A stretch of DNA of 64,000 nt from Cryobacterium sp. GrIS_2_6 (GCF_035984545.1 NZ_JAXCHP010000001.1:3596001-3660000), one strand, 5' to 3'; shown: positions 43,230 through 51,801, counted from the first letter of the stretch. The notes: generated by a model from the letters alone, not told the origin. Program-made: numbers and translations.

Positions 43230-44842
43230 CCGCCTCGCCGGACGCCGGTCGGCATGCCGCCGTCGTCATCGTCGGCGGCGGACCGGTCGGGCTCTCGATG
43301 GCGCTCGAACTCGCGTTCCACGGCGTTGGCTCCCTCCTGATCGAGCCGCGCGCCAAGGTCGAGCACTCCCGACCGCGGGCCAAGACCACGTCGGCTCGTA
43401 CCATGGAGCTGTACCGCCGCACAGGAGCCGCCGCCGAGATCCGCCGCCGCGCCCCGATCCCGGCCGAGTGGTCGGATGAGGTGCGATTCTGCACGACGGC
43501 GACCGGGCACGAGATCACCCGGTTGACCGGCGTGCTCGGGCTCGAACTGGTGAATTCGGACCTGACGGCGGAGGGCGCGCAGCAGGTGACGCAGCCGATC
43601 GTCGAGGAGGTGTTGCGGTCCCTGCTCGCCGAGCGACCATCGGTGGCGACCCTGTACGGCTCCCGGGTGATCGACGTCGATCTCGACGCGGATCGACCGC
43701 GCGTGCGGATCGAGGATGCCGAGGGCGTGCTGTCGACGGTCACCTGCGACTACCTCGTGGGCGCTGATGGGTCCCGAAGTGTGGTGCGGGCTGCGCTCGG
43801 TGCTCACTACGTCGGTGCGGCGGCGGGTCGCCCGAACGTGAACATCACCTTCCGCTCGGCTCAGCTGGGCGCGCTGCTCCCCAAGCGCCGCGCAGTGCAT
43901 CACTGGGTCCTCAACCCTGAGTTCCCGGGCGTTATCGGACCGCTCTCGCTGGATGGAACCTGGTGGGCGATCTCGACCGGCACCGAGACGATCGCCGATG
44001 ACGACGAAGCGGCCGCCCTCGTGCGTGGCCTGGTCGGCGCGGACATCGACGTAGAGATCCTCGCCACCGACCCCTGGCAGGCGAGAATGCTGCTCACCGA
44101 CTGCTACGGGTCGGACCGCACCTACCTGGTCGGGGACGCCGCACACCAGAACCCGCCATGGGGCGGGCACGGTTTCAACACCGGGGTGGGCGATGCCGTC
44201 AACCTCGCCTGGAAGCTGGCGGCCGTCCTCAGCGGGTGGGCGCCGGTCGAGCTCCTCGAAAGTTATGAGGACGAGCGGATGCCGGTTGCGGAGCAGACGA
44301 TCGATTTGGCGGCGACCAACATGCAGGCGTTATCGATCGACCTGACGTCTCCTGAGCTGATGGCGGAGGGTGCGGCCGGCGACCAGGCGCGCGCCGCCGC
44401 TGCGGGTCCGATCAACAATGCCAAGCGCGCGGAGTTCTACAGCCTCGGCCTGGTTCTCGGCTATGGCTATGGGCCCAACTCGTCCGATCAGACTCCCTCG
44501 GGTGACGTCTACCTTCCCGTCGTCGCCGCGGGGAATCGACTTCCGCACGCGCGCAGCGCCGCCGGGAAATCGCTCTACGACCTCCTTGGTCCCGAGCTCA
44601 CCCTGATCGGTGCGCCGGGGCAGGCATGGGTCGATGCCGCGTCGCGTCGCGGCATCCCACTCGTCTGCGTCGATCCGTCCTCCGATGGCTTCGGCGCGAT
44701 CGAACCTGACCGACTCGTTCTGGTTCGGCCCGACCAGCACATCGCGTGGGTCGGGCCGTCCTTCGCGAATCCCGATACGATCCTCGACTCCGCGCTGCGC
44801 GGATTCGTCAGCCGATCTCCGGCTCCATCACCCATCTCCTGA
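43226..44842 (+). CDS. FAD-dependent aromatic hydroxylase (PheA/TfdB/MhpA type)
   Basis: A 538-aa flavoprotein monooxygenase. FAD-binding GxGxxG as VVIVGGGPVGLSMALELA, the DG motif CDYLVGADGSRSVVR and the second FAD motif YLVGDAAHQNPPWGGHGFNTGVGDAVNLAWKL are all intact; a thioredoxin-like C-terminal domain begins near residue 400. These enzymes hydroxylate phenols with NAD(P)H and O2. GTG 43226 is chosen for its four-base overlap with the dioxygenase stop; GTG 43223 is equally readable. Position between dioxygenase and FAH genes fits a ring-activation step. Confidence 0.9.
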   Translation: MTASPDAGRHAAVVIVGGGPVGLSMALELAFHGVGSLLIEPRAKVEHSRPRAKTTSARTMELYRRTGAAAEIRRRAPIPAEWSDEVRFCTTATGHEITRLTGVLGLELVNSDLTAEGAQQVTQPIVEEVLRSLLAERPSVATLYGSRVIDVDLDADRPRVRIEDAEGVLSTVTCDYLVGADGSRSVVRAALGAHYVGAAAGRPNVNITFRSAQLGALLPKRRAVHHWVLNPEFPGVIGPLSLDGTWWAISTGTETIADDDEAAALVRGLVGADIDVEILATDPWQARMLLTDCYGSDRTYLVGDAAHQNPPWGGHGFNTGVGDAVNLAWKLAAVLSGWAPVELLESYEDERMPVAEQTIDLAATNMQALSIDLTSPELMAEGAAGDQARAAAAGPINNAKRAEFYSLGLVLGYGYGPNSSDQTPSGDVYLPVVAAGNRLPHARSAAGKSLYDLLGPELTLIGAPGQAWVDAASRRGIPLVCVDPSSDGFGAIEPDRLVLVRPDQHIAWVGPSFANPDTILDSALRGFVSRSPAPSPIS

Positions 44843-44853
44843 AGGACAAGCTC

Positions 44854-45723
44854 ATGCGTATCGCGAATAATGCCGGCCGACTGGTGCTTATCGACGGCGA
44901 AAATCTCCTCGATGTCGAACGCGCGAGCGGCGGCACCTTCCAGACCGACCCGATGGCGGTATTCAGCCGCTGGGCGGAGTTCTCTGCGTGGGCAGCCACG
45001 GTCGACATCGTCAATCACGCTGAAGCCTTCGCTCTCGCCGGCGCGAACCTGGACGCGCCGTCCCCTCGGCCACGCCAAGTTTTCGGCATCGGCCTGAACT
45101 ATGCCGACCACGCTGCGGAGTCCGGCCTGCCACTTCCCGAGAAACCGGTCGTGTTCACCAAGTTCAGCTCCTCCGTCGCCGGACCGGATGTGGAGGTTCC
45201 GCTTCCCGGAGACACGGTCGACTGGGAAGCGGAGCTCGTCGTGGTCATAGCTACTGGCGGTCGGCACATCCCCGTTGATGAGGCGCCATCCCACATCGCC
45301 GGGTACACCGTCGGGCAGGATCTGTCCGAGCGCACGGTGCAGTGGCAGGACCAGCCGCCCCAGTTCAGCATCGGCAAGTCCTTCGAGAACTTCGCGCCGA
45401 CCGGACCGTCCATCGTCACTCTCGACGAACTGCCCCATGCCGACGCACTCGCGATCTCCGCGACGATCGTCACGATTGACGGCGAGGAACTCGTCATGCA
45501 GAACGGCAACACGGATCAGCTCGTCTTTTCGGTCGACGAGCTCATCTCCCGTCTGTCCGATGCCGTCGAACTGCTGCCGGGCGATCTCATCTTCACCGGG
45601 ACACCTCCCGGAGTCGGGGCCGGGCGCGATCCGAAGCGCTTTCTCGTTGCCGGGGAAAGGCTCGTCACCGAGATCGAAGGCATCGGGAAGATCACGCAGC
45701 ACTTCGTTAATCGCCTAGCCTGA
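44854..45723 (+). CDS. Fumarylacetoacetate hydrolase-family protein
   Basis: A 289-aa FAH-fold enzyme. IGLNYADHAAESGL, PVVFTKFSSSVAGP, the metal-binding set ending DTVDWEAELVVVI, and LPGDLIFTGTPPGVGAGRDP are diagnostic. The family contains hydrolases of acylpyruvates and fumarylpyruvate and decarboxylases or hydratases of meta-cleavage products. GAAGGA precedes ATG 44854, 11 bases after the monooxygenase stop. It probably processes the ring-cleavage product. Confidence 0.9.
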   Translation: MRIANNAGRLVLIDGENLLDVERASGGTFQTDPMAVFSRWAEFSAWAATVDIVNHAEAFALAGANLDAPSPRPRQVFGIGLNYADHAAESGLPLPEKPVVFTKFSSSVAGPDVEVPLPGDTVDWEAELVVVIATGGRHIPVDEAPSHIAGYTVGQDLSERTVQWQDQPPQFSIGKSFENFAPTGPSIVTLDELPHADALAISATIVTIDGEELVMQNGNTDQLVFSVDELISRLSDAVELLPGDLIFTGTPPGVGAGRDPKRFLVAGERLVTEIEGIGKITQHFVNRLA

Positions 45724-45749
45724 TCGTCATCGCCCCAGCGGGCAAGGGA

Positions 45750-46131
45750 GTGAAAATAATTGGCAAGTTCCGTCACAGCGCAGCTGACGCGCTGGTCGAC
45801 ATCGTCCACGATGGGATGACGGTCGCGGTCGGGGGATTTGGGGTGTCGGGCAATCCGACGAGCCTAATCCACGCGCTGCGCGACTCGGGAGTTACGGATC
45901 TCACGATCGTGTCCAACAACATGGGCGTCGACGGCAAGGGGCTCGGCCTGCTCATCGAGAAAGGCCAAGTTTCCAAGGTGCTCGCTTCGTCTGTCGGGGA
46001 GAATCGGCTGTTCGCTGAGCAGTACGTCTCTGGGGTGCTCGATGTCGAGTTCGTCCCGCAGGGGACTCTCGCCGAGCGGCTGCGTGCCGGTGGCGCTCGC
46101 ATTCCTGCGTTCTGGTCGAGGGGGCATCAGG
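45750..46131 (+). pseudogene. CoA-transferase subunit A, cut off at the attachment repeat
   Basis: Start of a 3-oxoacid/3-oxoadipate CoA-transferase alpha subunit: SAADALVDIVHDGMTVAVGGFG, LTIVSNNMGVDGKGLGLLIEKGQV, FVPQGTLAERLRAGGARIPAF. At the point where the family continues, the frame enters the tRNA-Arg 3' repeat and then its terminator. About half of the subunit and the whole beta subunit are absent. GTG 45750 follows AGGGA. An active CoA-transferase from this copy is not expected. Confidence 0.82.
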
Positions 46132-46162
46132 AGGTTGGGGGTTCGAATCCCTTCGGGCGCAC
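46132..46162 (+). repeat. Right attachment repeat (attR-like)
   Basis: Exact 31-base copy of the tRNA-Arg 3' end at 30751-30781. There is no tRNA 5' half here, so it is a duplicated target and not a second tRNA gene. Confidence 0.88.
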
Positions 46163-46167
46163 AGGAC

Positions 46168-46203
46168 AAAAGCCCCGCACTCCATGAGATGTGGGGCTTT
46201 TTT
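46168..46203 (+). terminator. Rho-independent terminator beyond attR
   Basis: aaaagcccc(gca) and (tgt)ggggctttttt form a stem with a T run. It directly follows the attachment repeat and is probably the original terminator of tRNA-Arg from before the island arrived; the tRNA now ends at a similar hairpin at 30784-30825. Confidence 0.8.
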
Positions 46204-46248
46204 GTGGCTGTCCGCGGGATCCGCGGCCGAACCCCCCCCGGTCGCGTC

Positions 46249-46854
46249 TCACTCGCCCAGGCGCCCGGGTGGCGCGGCGCGCACGTGCATCCGCTCGCCC
46301 TGGCGGCCGAAGAGGGTGAGGAACTCGACGTCGCCCGGTCCGACCCGGCCGAACCAGTGCGGCGTGCGGGTGTCGAACTCGGCGGCCTCCCCGGCCGGGA
46401 GCACCAGGTCGTGCGTGCCGAGCACGAGCCGCAGGCGGCCCCGGAGCACGTAGATCCACTCGTATCCCTCGTGCACCCTCGGATCCGGCTCACGCTCCGC
46501 TACCGTTGCGGGGATCAGGTGTTTGAATGCCTGCGGCCCGCCGCTGGCGCCGCGGGACAGCGGAACGATCGTCTGGTCGCGGTGCCGCGTCGGCCGGAGG
46601 TGGATGCGCGGGTCACCCGTCTCCGGTGCCCCGACCAGTTCGTCGAGCGGAACGCCATAGGCCCGCGCCAGTGGCAGCAGCAGTTCGAGTGCGGGACGCC
46701 GTTGCCCGGATTCGAGCCGGGACAGCGTGCTGACCGAGATGCCCGTGGCGCGCGACAGTTCGGCGAGTGTCATACCGTGCTCGCTGCGCCGCGCCCGCAG
46801 GAGCGGGCCGACGGCGGCGAGCATCGTCTCCGTCGTGGGGGAAGTGTCGTCCAT
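46249..46854 (-). CDS. XRE-type HTH regulator with cupin domain
   Basis: A 201-aa regulator: helix-turn-helix at ~14-70 (LLRARRSEHGMTLAELSRATGISVSTLSRLESGQRRPALELLLPLARAYGVPLDELV) followed by a cupin barrel (HEGYEWIYVLRGRLRLVLGTHDLVLPAGEAAEFDTRTPHWF). This domain pair is common in PuuR-like regulators that sense small metabolites. It diverges from the methyltransferase gene, with a TTGCC-N5-GGCAA dyad in the gap. Confidence 0.88.
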   Translation of the reverse strand: MDDTSPTTETMLAAVGPLLRARRSEHGMTLAELSRATGISVSTLSRLESGQRRPALELLLPLARAYGVPLDELVGAPETGDPRIHLRPTRHRDQTIVPLSRGASGGPQAFKHLIPATVAEREPDPRVHEGYEWIYVLRGRLRLVLGTHDLVLPAGEAAEFDTRTPHWFGRVGPGDVEFLTLFGRQGERMHVRAAPPGRLGE

Positions 46855-46863
46855 GGGTCGATC

Positions 46864-46878
46864 TTGCCACTTCGGCAA
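46864..46878. promoter_or_regulatory. Inverted repeat TTGCC-N5-GGCAA, candidate operator
   Basis: Perfect five-base arms lie ten bases before the HTH-cupin start codon in the 78-base divergent gap. Size and place fit autoregulation by a dimeric XRE protein. Confidence 0.45.
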
Positions 46879-46932
46879 ACGTGCTTGGCGATTCCGTCGA
46901 TCCTGCCCGAGCATCGGAGCAGGAGGTCTGCC

Positions 46933-47592
46933 ATGACACACGAGGAACACCCGTTCGGCCGCGATTACTGGGAGGAGCGTTACGCCGCCCCCGGTCTGGC
47001 GTGGAGCGGCGACCCGAACCCCGTGCTCGTCGCCGAAGTGACCCCGCTCGCGCCGGGACGCGCCCTCGACATCGGCAGCGGGGAAGGCGGTGACGCATTC
47101 TGGCTGGCGATGAGCGGGTGGCACGTCACCGGTGTCGACATCTCCACGAACGCGCTCGCCAAGGCGCGTGCCCGGGCGGAGTCCGTCGACGGACCCGCCG
47201 CGGCGCGCATCCGCTGGGAGCAGCACGACCTGACGGCCTGGTCGCCAGAACCCCGTTCATTCGACCTCGTCTCTTCGCAGTTCATGCACCTGCCCGGGTC
47301 CGCCAGAATCCTGTTGTTCCGGGCCCTCGCGGCGGCCGTCGCGCCGGGCGGTACGCTGCTCATCGTCGGTCACGACGTCTCCGAGGCTGATGCCGGCGAG
47401 CACCGGGCGCACTTCCGCGAGTTGATGTTCGGGGTCGACGACGTGCTCGCCGCGATCGACGGCACGGAGCTCGACGTCGAGGTCGCCGAATCGCGTGAGC
47501 GGGAGGCGCCCGCCGCCCACGACAGCGCGACCCCCGTGCTAGACGTGGTGGTCAGGGCGACCCGGCCGGTCAGGCCTCCGGCAGCAGGATGA
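46933..47592 (+). CDS. Class I SAM-dependent methyltransferase
   Basis: A 219-aa methyltransferase. Motif I reads ALDIGSGEGGDAFWLA, motif II VTGVDIS, post-motif FDLVSSQFMHLP and PGGTLLIVGHD. The opening DYWEERY resembles the thiol/tellurite-type methyltransferases (family: FWDERYA). AGGAGG precedes ATG 46933. Divergent from the cupin regulator. Its last 23 bases overlap the convergent AlkD-like gene. Confidence 0.87.
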   Translation: MTHEEHPFGRDYWEERYAAPGLAWSGDPNPVLVAEVTPLAPGRALDIGSGEGGDAFWLAMSGWHVTGVDISTNALAKARARAESVDGPAAARIRWEQHDLTAWSPEPRSFDLVSSQFMHLPGSARILLFRALAAAVAPGGTLLIVGHDVSEADAGEHRAHFRELMFGVDDVLAAIDGTELDVEVAESREREAPAAHDSATPVLDVVVRATRPVRPPAAG

Positions 47593-48676
47593 ACGGCGTC
47601 CGGCCGTGGGTCACACCGTTCACCTGCAACTCGACGGCGTGCTCTCCGGGGTAATAGCGACGGGTGGTGATCGCCCGGAGCGAGTGCCCCTTGGTCAGCA
47701 GCACGACCTCGCCGGGCTCCAGAGTCAGGGTCGCGAGCTTGAACGTCTTGCCGGTGAGGGTGCCGTTCGCCTTCTGGTGGTGCAGGACATAGTCGACGGC
47801 CAGCCGGGTGGCCACACGGGCGTTGTTGCGGATGCTTGCGGTGAAGTCGACAGTTCCGCCGAACGCCACCTTCGTCTCGGCCAGCACCGGGCCGGCCACC
47901 GTCACATCGGCCGCATGGAAGCCGAGCTGGGCGAGCGCGGCAGGGTTGCCCCGCTTCACGAGGGTGCGCAGCGCGTGCCGCACGAGCCGGGCGGTGTGCT
48001 CGTCCGGTTCGGCGAGCCAGGCGGCCGTCGTGGCGACCGCGAGCTCTGGCTGCTGCCGGCTGAGGTCGTTGAGATGGTTGGCGACCGACCGGCGCACGAC
48101 CTCGTCATCGTCGCGGTAGAGCGCGTGCAGGATCGGCAGGGTCGCGGTCGGCTCGGCGAGGATCCCCGGGACCCGCCGAGCCCACGGCAGGAACGGCCGG
48201 GTGCCCTCGGTCGCGAGCCTGCGCACGTCGACGTCGGTCGAGGCGGCCCAGCCCAGCACGACCGGGAGCGCCCGGTCGAGGTCGTGGTCGAGCAGCAGCC
48301 GGATAGCGAATTCTGAACTGAGCCGGCCGGTGAGCTCGGCGAGCATACCCAGGGCGTCATCGAAGGCGGCATCCGTGCCCGCCTCGATGCCCTTGACCGC
48401 GATCGCGGTCGACACCGGCCAGATCAGCCAGCCGGTGAATGGCAGGGTTCCCGACGCCGCGGCGCGGATGGTCGCGGCGAATGAGTCGTAATCGCCCGGC
48501 AGGTCGGCCAGCAGGGCGTCGCGCAGCAGGTCGCTCCTCTCCCGCAGTGAGAGTGGGCCGAGCGCTTCCATGGCTGCGCGCAGCGCGGTGAGCGGAGCGT
48601 GCGGCGTGACGGCCTGGATCGCCGCGGTGAGGGCGACCGCGGTCGGCACTCCGATGAGTTGGTCGGCGAAGGGCAT
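47570..48676 (-). CDS. AlkD-like DNA alkylation repair protein (HEAT repeats)
   Basis: A 368-aa, almost wholly helical HEAT-repeat protein in its first 240 residues (FAIRLLLDHDLDRALPVVLGWAASTDVDVRRLATEG, DDDEVVRRSVANHLNDLS) as in AlkC/AlkD DNA glycosylases, with a C-terminal beta-rich part (VDFTASIRNNARVATRLAVDYVLHHQKANG) typical of the AlkC-like branch. It would remove alkylated bases. AGGAG precedes ATG 48676. A second alkylation-repair gene lies at 52162. Confidence 0.83.
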   Translation of the reverse strand: MPFADQLIGVPTAVALTAAIQAVTPHAPLTALRAAMEALGPLSLRERSDLLRDALLADLPGDYDSFAATIRAAASGTLPFTGWLIWPVSTAIAVKGIEAGTDAAFDDALGMLAELTGRLSSEFAIRLLLDHDLDRALPVVLGWAASTDVDVRRLATEGTRPFLPWARRVPGILAEPTATLPILHALYRDDDEVVRRSVANHLNDLSRQQPELAVATTAAWLAEPDEHTARLVRHALRTLVKRGNPAALAQLGFHAADVTVAGPVLAETKVAFGGTVDFTASIRNNARVATRLAVDYVLHHQKANGTLTGKTFKLATLTLEPGEVVLLTKGHSLRAITTRRYYPGEHAVELQVNGVTHGRTPFILLPEA

Positions 48677-48867
48677 GGGGCTCCTGGTGCTGATGTAGCG
48701 ATGTACCCCTCCAGCGTGCCAGATTGCGGCCGACACGGACACCGCGCCGATTTCGGCAGGCCGCGCCCGAAACGGCGGGTGCGGTTTGCCGGAACCGGCG
48801 CGGGCGCGGGTGCGAGCCGCCGAAACCGGCGCGGGCGCGGCCTGTCGACGGGTGCGAAGCGGATGCC

Positions 48868-51660
48868 TCAGGCTCGGCCGACTGGTGCGCTCGCGCGCCG
48901 CCGCCGAAGGGCCGCAGCACCCTCCCGGATCCCGAGGAACACGACCGCGGCACCCACGACGAAGGCCCAGTCCAGGACGCCGAGCCCGCTCGTGCCGAAG
49001 AAACCCGCAACCAGCGGTACGTAGACGATGACGAGCATGATCGCGATAGCGAGGTAGACGGCGTACCAGAAAGACGGGTTGCTGAACTGGTATCTCGTGA
49101 AGAACCCGTGCACGCTGCGGCGCTGGATGATGCTGACGAGCTGGCAGACCATGATCGTGACGTAGGTGATCGACATCGCCTGGGCGAGCGGCAGAGCAGG
49201 TACAGTCTGGCTGAACGGGTCGATGCCGTTCCGGCCGTAGAACAGCAGGTAGTTCGTGATGGCGAAAATGCCCATCAGGGCACCGCACCAGAACACATCG
49301 ACGATCGACCGTCTGTTCAGGATCCGGGCGTGGGAATCCCTCGGCGGGTCCTTCATCGTCTCCCCTTCGGCCGGGTCCTTGCCGAGGGCCGCGATCGGGA
49401 AGATCTCACCGAGGAGATCGATCGCGAGGATTTGGAGCACGTTCAGGGCGAGAGGCACGCCGAACAGGGAAGCCAGGGCCAGGCTCGCGGTGTTGACCAC
49501 GAATTCCGCGATGTTCGAGGTGAGGCAGCTGAGCACACCCTTGGTGATGTTGCGATAGATGGTGCGGCCCTCGCCGATCGCGTTGACGAGCGTCGCGAAG
49601 CTGTCGTCGAGCAGCACGATCTCGGCGGCCTGCTTGGCGACATCCGTTCCGGAGGCGCCCATGGCGACCCCGATGTTCGCATGCCGCAGCGCGGGCGCAT
49701 CGTTGATGCCGTCGCCGGTGACGGCGACGATGTGCCCGGAGGCCTTGACGAGGTCGACGATACGCACCTTGTCCTCCGGCGCGACCCGGCTGAACACCGT
49801 GCCGCCGCCGAGTGCGTGACCGAGAACCTCGGCGTCGGGCATCGCCGCAAGCTCCGCGCCGGTGACGATGCGCAGCCCGTCGTCGCCAGAGAGCCCGGCC
49901 TGGTGTGCGATGGCCTCGGCCGTGAGGGAGAAGTCGCCCGTCACGATGTTGACCTTCACCCCGGCTGCGAGCACGGTCGTCATGGCGGCGGGAACGGCAG
50001 CGCGGATCGGGTCCTGCATCGAGACGAGGCCCAGGATGGTCAGGTCGCGTTCGATGACATGGATGTCCCCGCTGGCGGCATCCGCTTCGGTGAGCACCCG
50101 CGTCGCGAAGACGAGGTTGCGGAGTGCGCGGCCCGCCTTCTCGGTGTGCCGGGCGAGCAGGGCCGCCCGGTCGGCGTCCGTGAGCGAACGCACTGCGGTG
50201 CCGTCGTCGATCAGGGTGGCCCGGGCGAGCAGGCTTTCCGGGGCGCCCTTCGAGTATGCGGTGAGCACTCCGTCCGGGTCCCGGCGGATGCTGGTCATCA
50301 GTTTCCGGGTGGAATCGAACGGCAGTTCGTCGATCTCGGGGCAGCGGGAGCGCATTGCCTCGAGGTCGATTCCGGCCTTGCCGGCCGCGACCAGGAGGGC
50401 GCCTTCCGTCGGGTCGCCGAGGATCCGCCAGCCGTCGTCCCCGGCGGGGGCGACCAGGCGGGCGTTGTTCGCGAACACCCCGACGGTGATGAACGCGCGC
50501 AGCCGGGCCGTTGCCGTGTCGCTCCGCGATTCCGGCTCGAAGACGCCAACGGGCGCGTAGCCGATCCCGGTGACCCGGTAGTCGGCGCCGCCGACGACGA
50601 GTTCGCTGACCGTCATCTCGTTCTTGGTGAGCGTGCCGGTCTTGTCGGTGCAGATCACGTGCGTCGCCCCGAGCGTCTCGACTGAGCTGAGCTTCTTGAC
50701 CAGGGCGTTCTGCCGGGCGAGGGTGCCGGCCGCGGCGGCGAGCGCGGTGTTGACCTCGGCGGGCAGCCCCTGCGGGATGAGGGCGCAGGCGAATCCGACG
50801 GCGAAGAGCATCGCCTCTCGGAGCGGAAGTTCGGACTGCACGGCGATGACCAGCACGACGAGCGACACCACGGCGACGCCATAGCTGACGTACTTCGCGA
50901 TCTTGCCCGTCTCCACCTGCAGTGGGCTGCGGATCTGCGGGGCCGACTGGCTGAGCCGAGCGATTCGGCCGAGCTCGGTGTGCATCCCGGTCGCGGTGAC
51001 GAGTCCGAGCGCCTCACCGGTGGCGACGCTCGTGCCCGCGAACGCCAGGTTGTGCCGGTCCGCGAGCGGCACCTCGTGGGGGATCGGCCGCGCGTACTTC
51101 CGGGTCGGGTCGCTCTCCCCGGTCAGGGCGAAGTCGTTGGTGGAGAAGGCGGTGGTGTCGACCAGTCGAACGTCGGCGGGCACGGAGGCGCCTTCGGTGA
51201 GTCGCACCACGTCCCCTGGCACGAGCGCCCGGGATTCGATATCGGTCAGGACGCCGTCCCGATAGACCTGGGTGGTCGGGTCGACGAGCCTTTCGAGCGC
51301 CTCCATGGTCTTCTCCGCGCGGTTCTCCTGCACGAAACCGATCAGGGTGTTGAATCCGACGAGTGCGACGAGGACGCCGGCGGTGCCGAGGTCGCCGAGG
51401 AACCCCGTGATGGCGGCGCTCGCGAGGAGCAACACGATCATCCAGTCGGCGAATTGGCGCAGGTAGCGCCTCAGTGTGGATTCCTTCTTGAGGGCGACGA
51501 TCGCGTTGCTGCCCGCGCGGATCCGCCGCTCGTCCGCCGAGCCGGTCGTCAGCCCGGAGCGGGAGCTCCCGAATGCACTGAGTACCTCATCAGCCGTTTC
51601 CCGATAGATCGACGCGGCGGGGTCAGCGGAATCGGCAGAGTGGAGCTGCGGCAAGCTCAT
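48868..51660 (-). CDS. Cation-transporting P-type ATPase (P2-like)
   Basis: A 930-aa ion pump. Actuator TGES, phosphorylation site ICTDKTGTLTKNEMTV, nucleotide-domain KGAPESLL and hinge VTGDGINDAPAL are intact, with about ten membrane helices and an N-terminal cation-ATPase domain. The M4 ion site reads ACALIPQGLPAEVN, with Gln for the Glu of PEGL in calcium and Na/K pumps, and M6 reads AIDLLGEIFPIAALG instead of a TDGLPA-type sequence. The transported ion is therefore uncertain. It stands alone, 207 bases from its divergent or neighbouring genes. Confidence 0.88.
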   Translation of the reverse strand: MSLPQLHSADSADPAASIYRETADEVLSAFGSSRSGLTTGSADERRIRAGSNAIVALKKESTLRRYLRQFADWMIVLLLASAAITGFLGDLGTAGVLVALVGFNTLIGFVQENRAEKTMEALERLVDPTTQVYRDGVLTDIESRALVPGDVVRLTEGASVPADVRLVDTTAFSTNDFALTGESDPTRKYARPIPHEVPLADRHNLAFAGTSVATGEALGLVTATGMHTELGRIARLSQSAPQIRSPLQVETGKIAKYVSYGVAVVSLVVLVIAVQSELPLREAMLFAVGFACALIPQGLPAEVNTALAAAAGTLARQNALVKKLSSVETLGATHVICTDKTGTLTKNEMTVSELVVGGADYRVTGIGYAPVGVFEPESRSDTATARLRAFITVGVFANNARLVAPAGDDGWRILGDPTEGALLVAAGKAGIDLEAMRSRCPEIDELPFDSTRKLMTSIRRDPDGVLTAYSKGAPESLLARATLIDDGTAVRSLTDADRAALLARHTEKAGRALRNLVFATRVLTEADAASGDIHVIERDLTILGLVSMQDPIRAAVPAAMTTVLAAGVKVNIVTGDFSLTAEAIAHQAGLSGDDGLRIVTGAELAAMPDAEVLGHALGGGTVFSRVAPEDKVRIVDLVKASGHIVAVTGDGINDAPALRHANIGVAMGASGTDVAKQAAEIVLLDDSFATLVNAIGEGRTIYRNITKGVLSCLTSNIAEFVVNTASLALASLFGVPLALNVLQILAIDLLGEIFPIAALGKDPAEGETMKDPPRDSHARILNRRSIVDVFWCGALMGIFAITNYLLFYGRNGIDPFSQTVPALPLAQAMSITYVTIMVCQLVSIIQRRSVHGFFTRYQFSNPSFWYAVYLAIAIMLVIVYVPLVAGFFGTSGLGVLDWAFVVGAAVVFLGIREGAAALRRRRASAPVGRA

Positions 51661-51801
51661 GGACCAAGGCTACGCTTCGGCCCGGGCGCCGGATGCCGGG
51701 GCGTACCAGCCCGGGGAGGCCGGGGGCACCTGCGGGGCCAGTGGACCGGGCGTACGCTGTGCTCGTCGGCTACCGCAGAGGGTGCCACCGGGGAGAATCT
51801 C

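Larger units (their letters stand above)
30751..46162. mobile_element. 15.4-kb tRNA-Arg genomic island with catabolic cargo
   Basis: Bounded by exact 31-bp repeats of the tRNA-Arg 3' end. Just inside the left repeat are an integrase remnant and an istB remnant; the rest is regulator and catabolic enzyme genes. The integrase lacks its N-terminal part and the right end cuts through a CoA-transferase gene, so the element should no longer move by itself. The presence of an intact tRNA at the left end and only a 3' copy at the right is the normal layout of such elements. Confidence 0.82.

Noticed and set aside
46132..46162. Second tRNA-Arg gene
   Set aside because: Only the T arm and acceptor 3' strand are present; the 5' half and anticodon arm are missing, so it is an attachment repeat.
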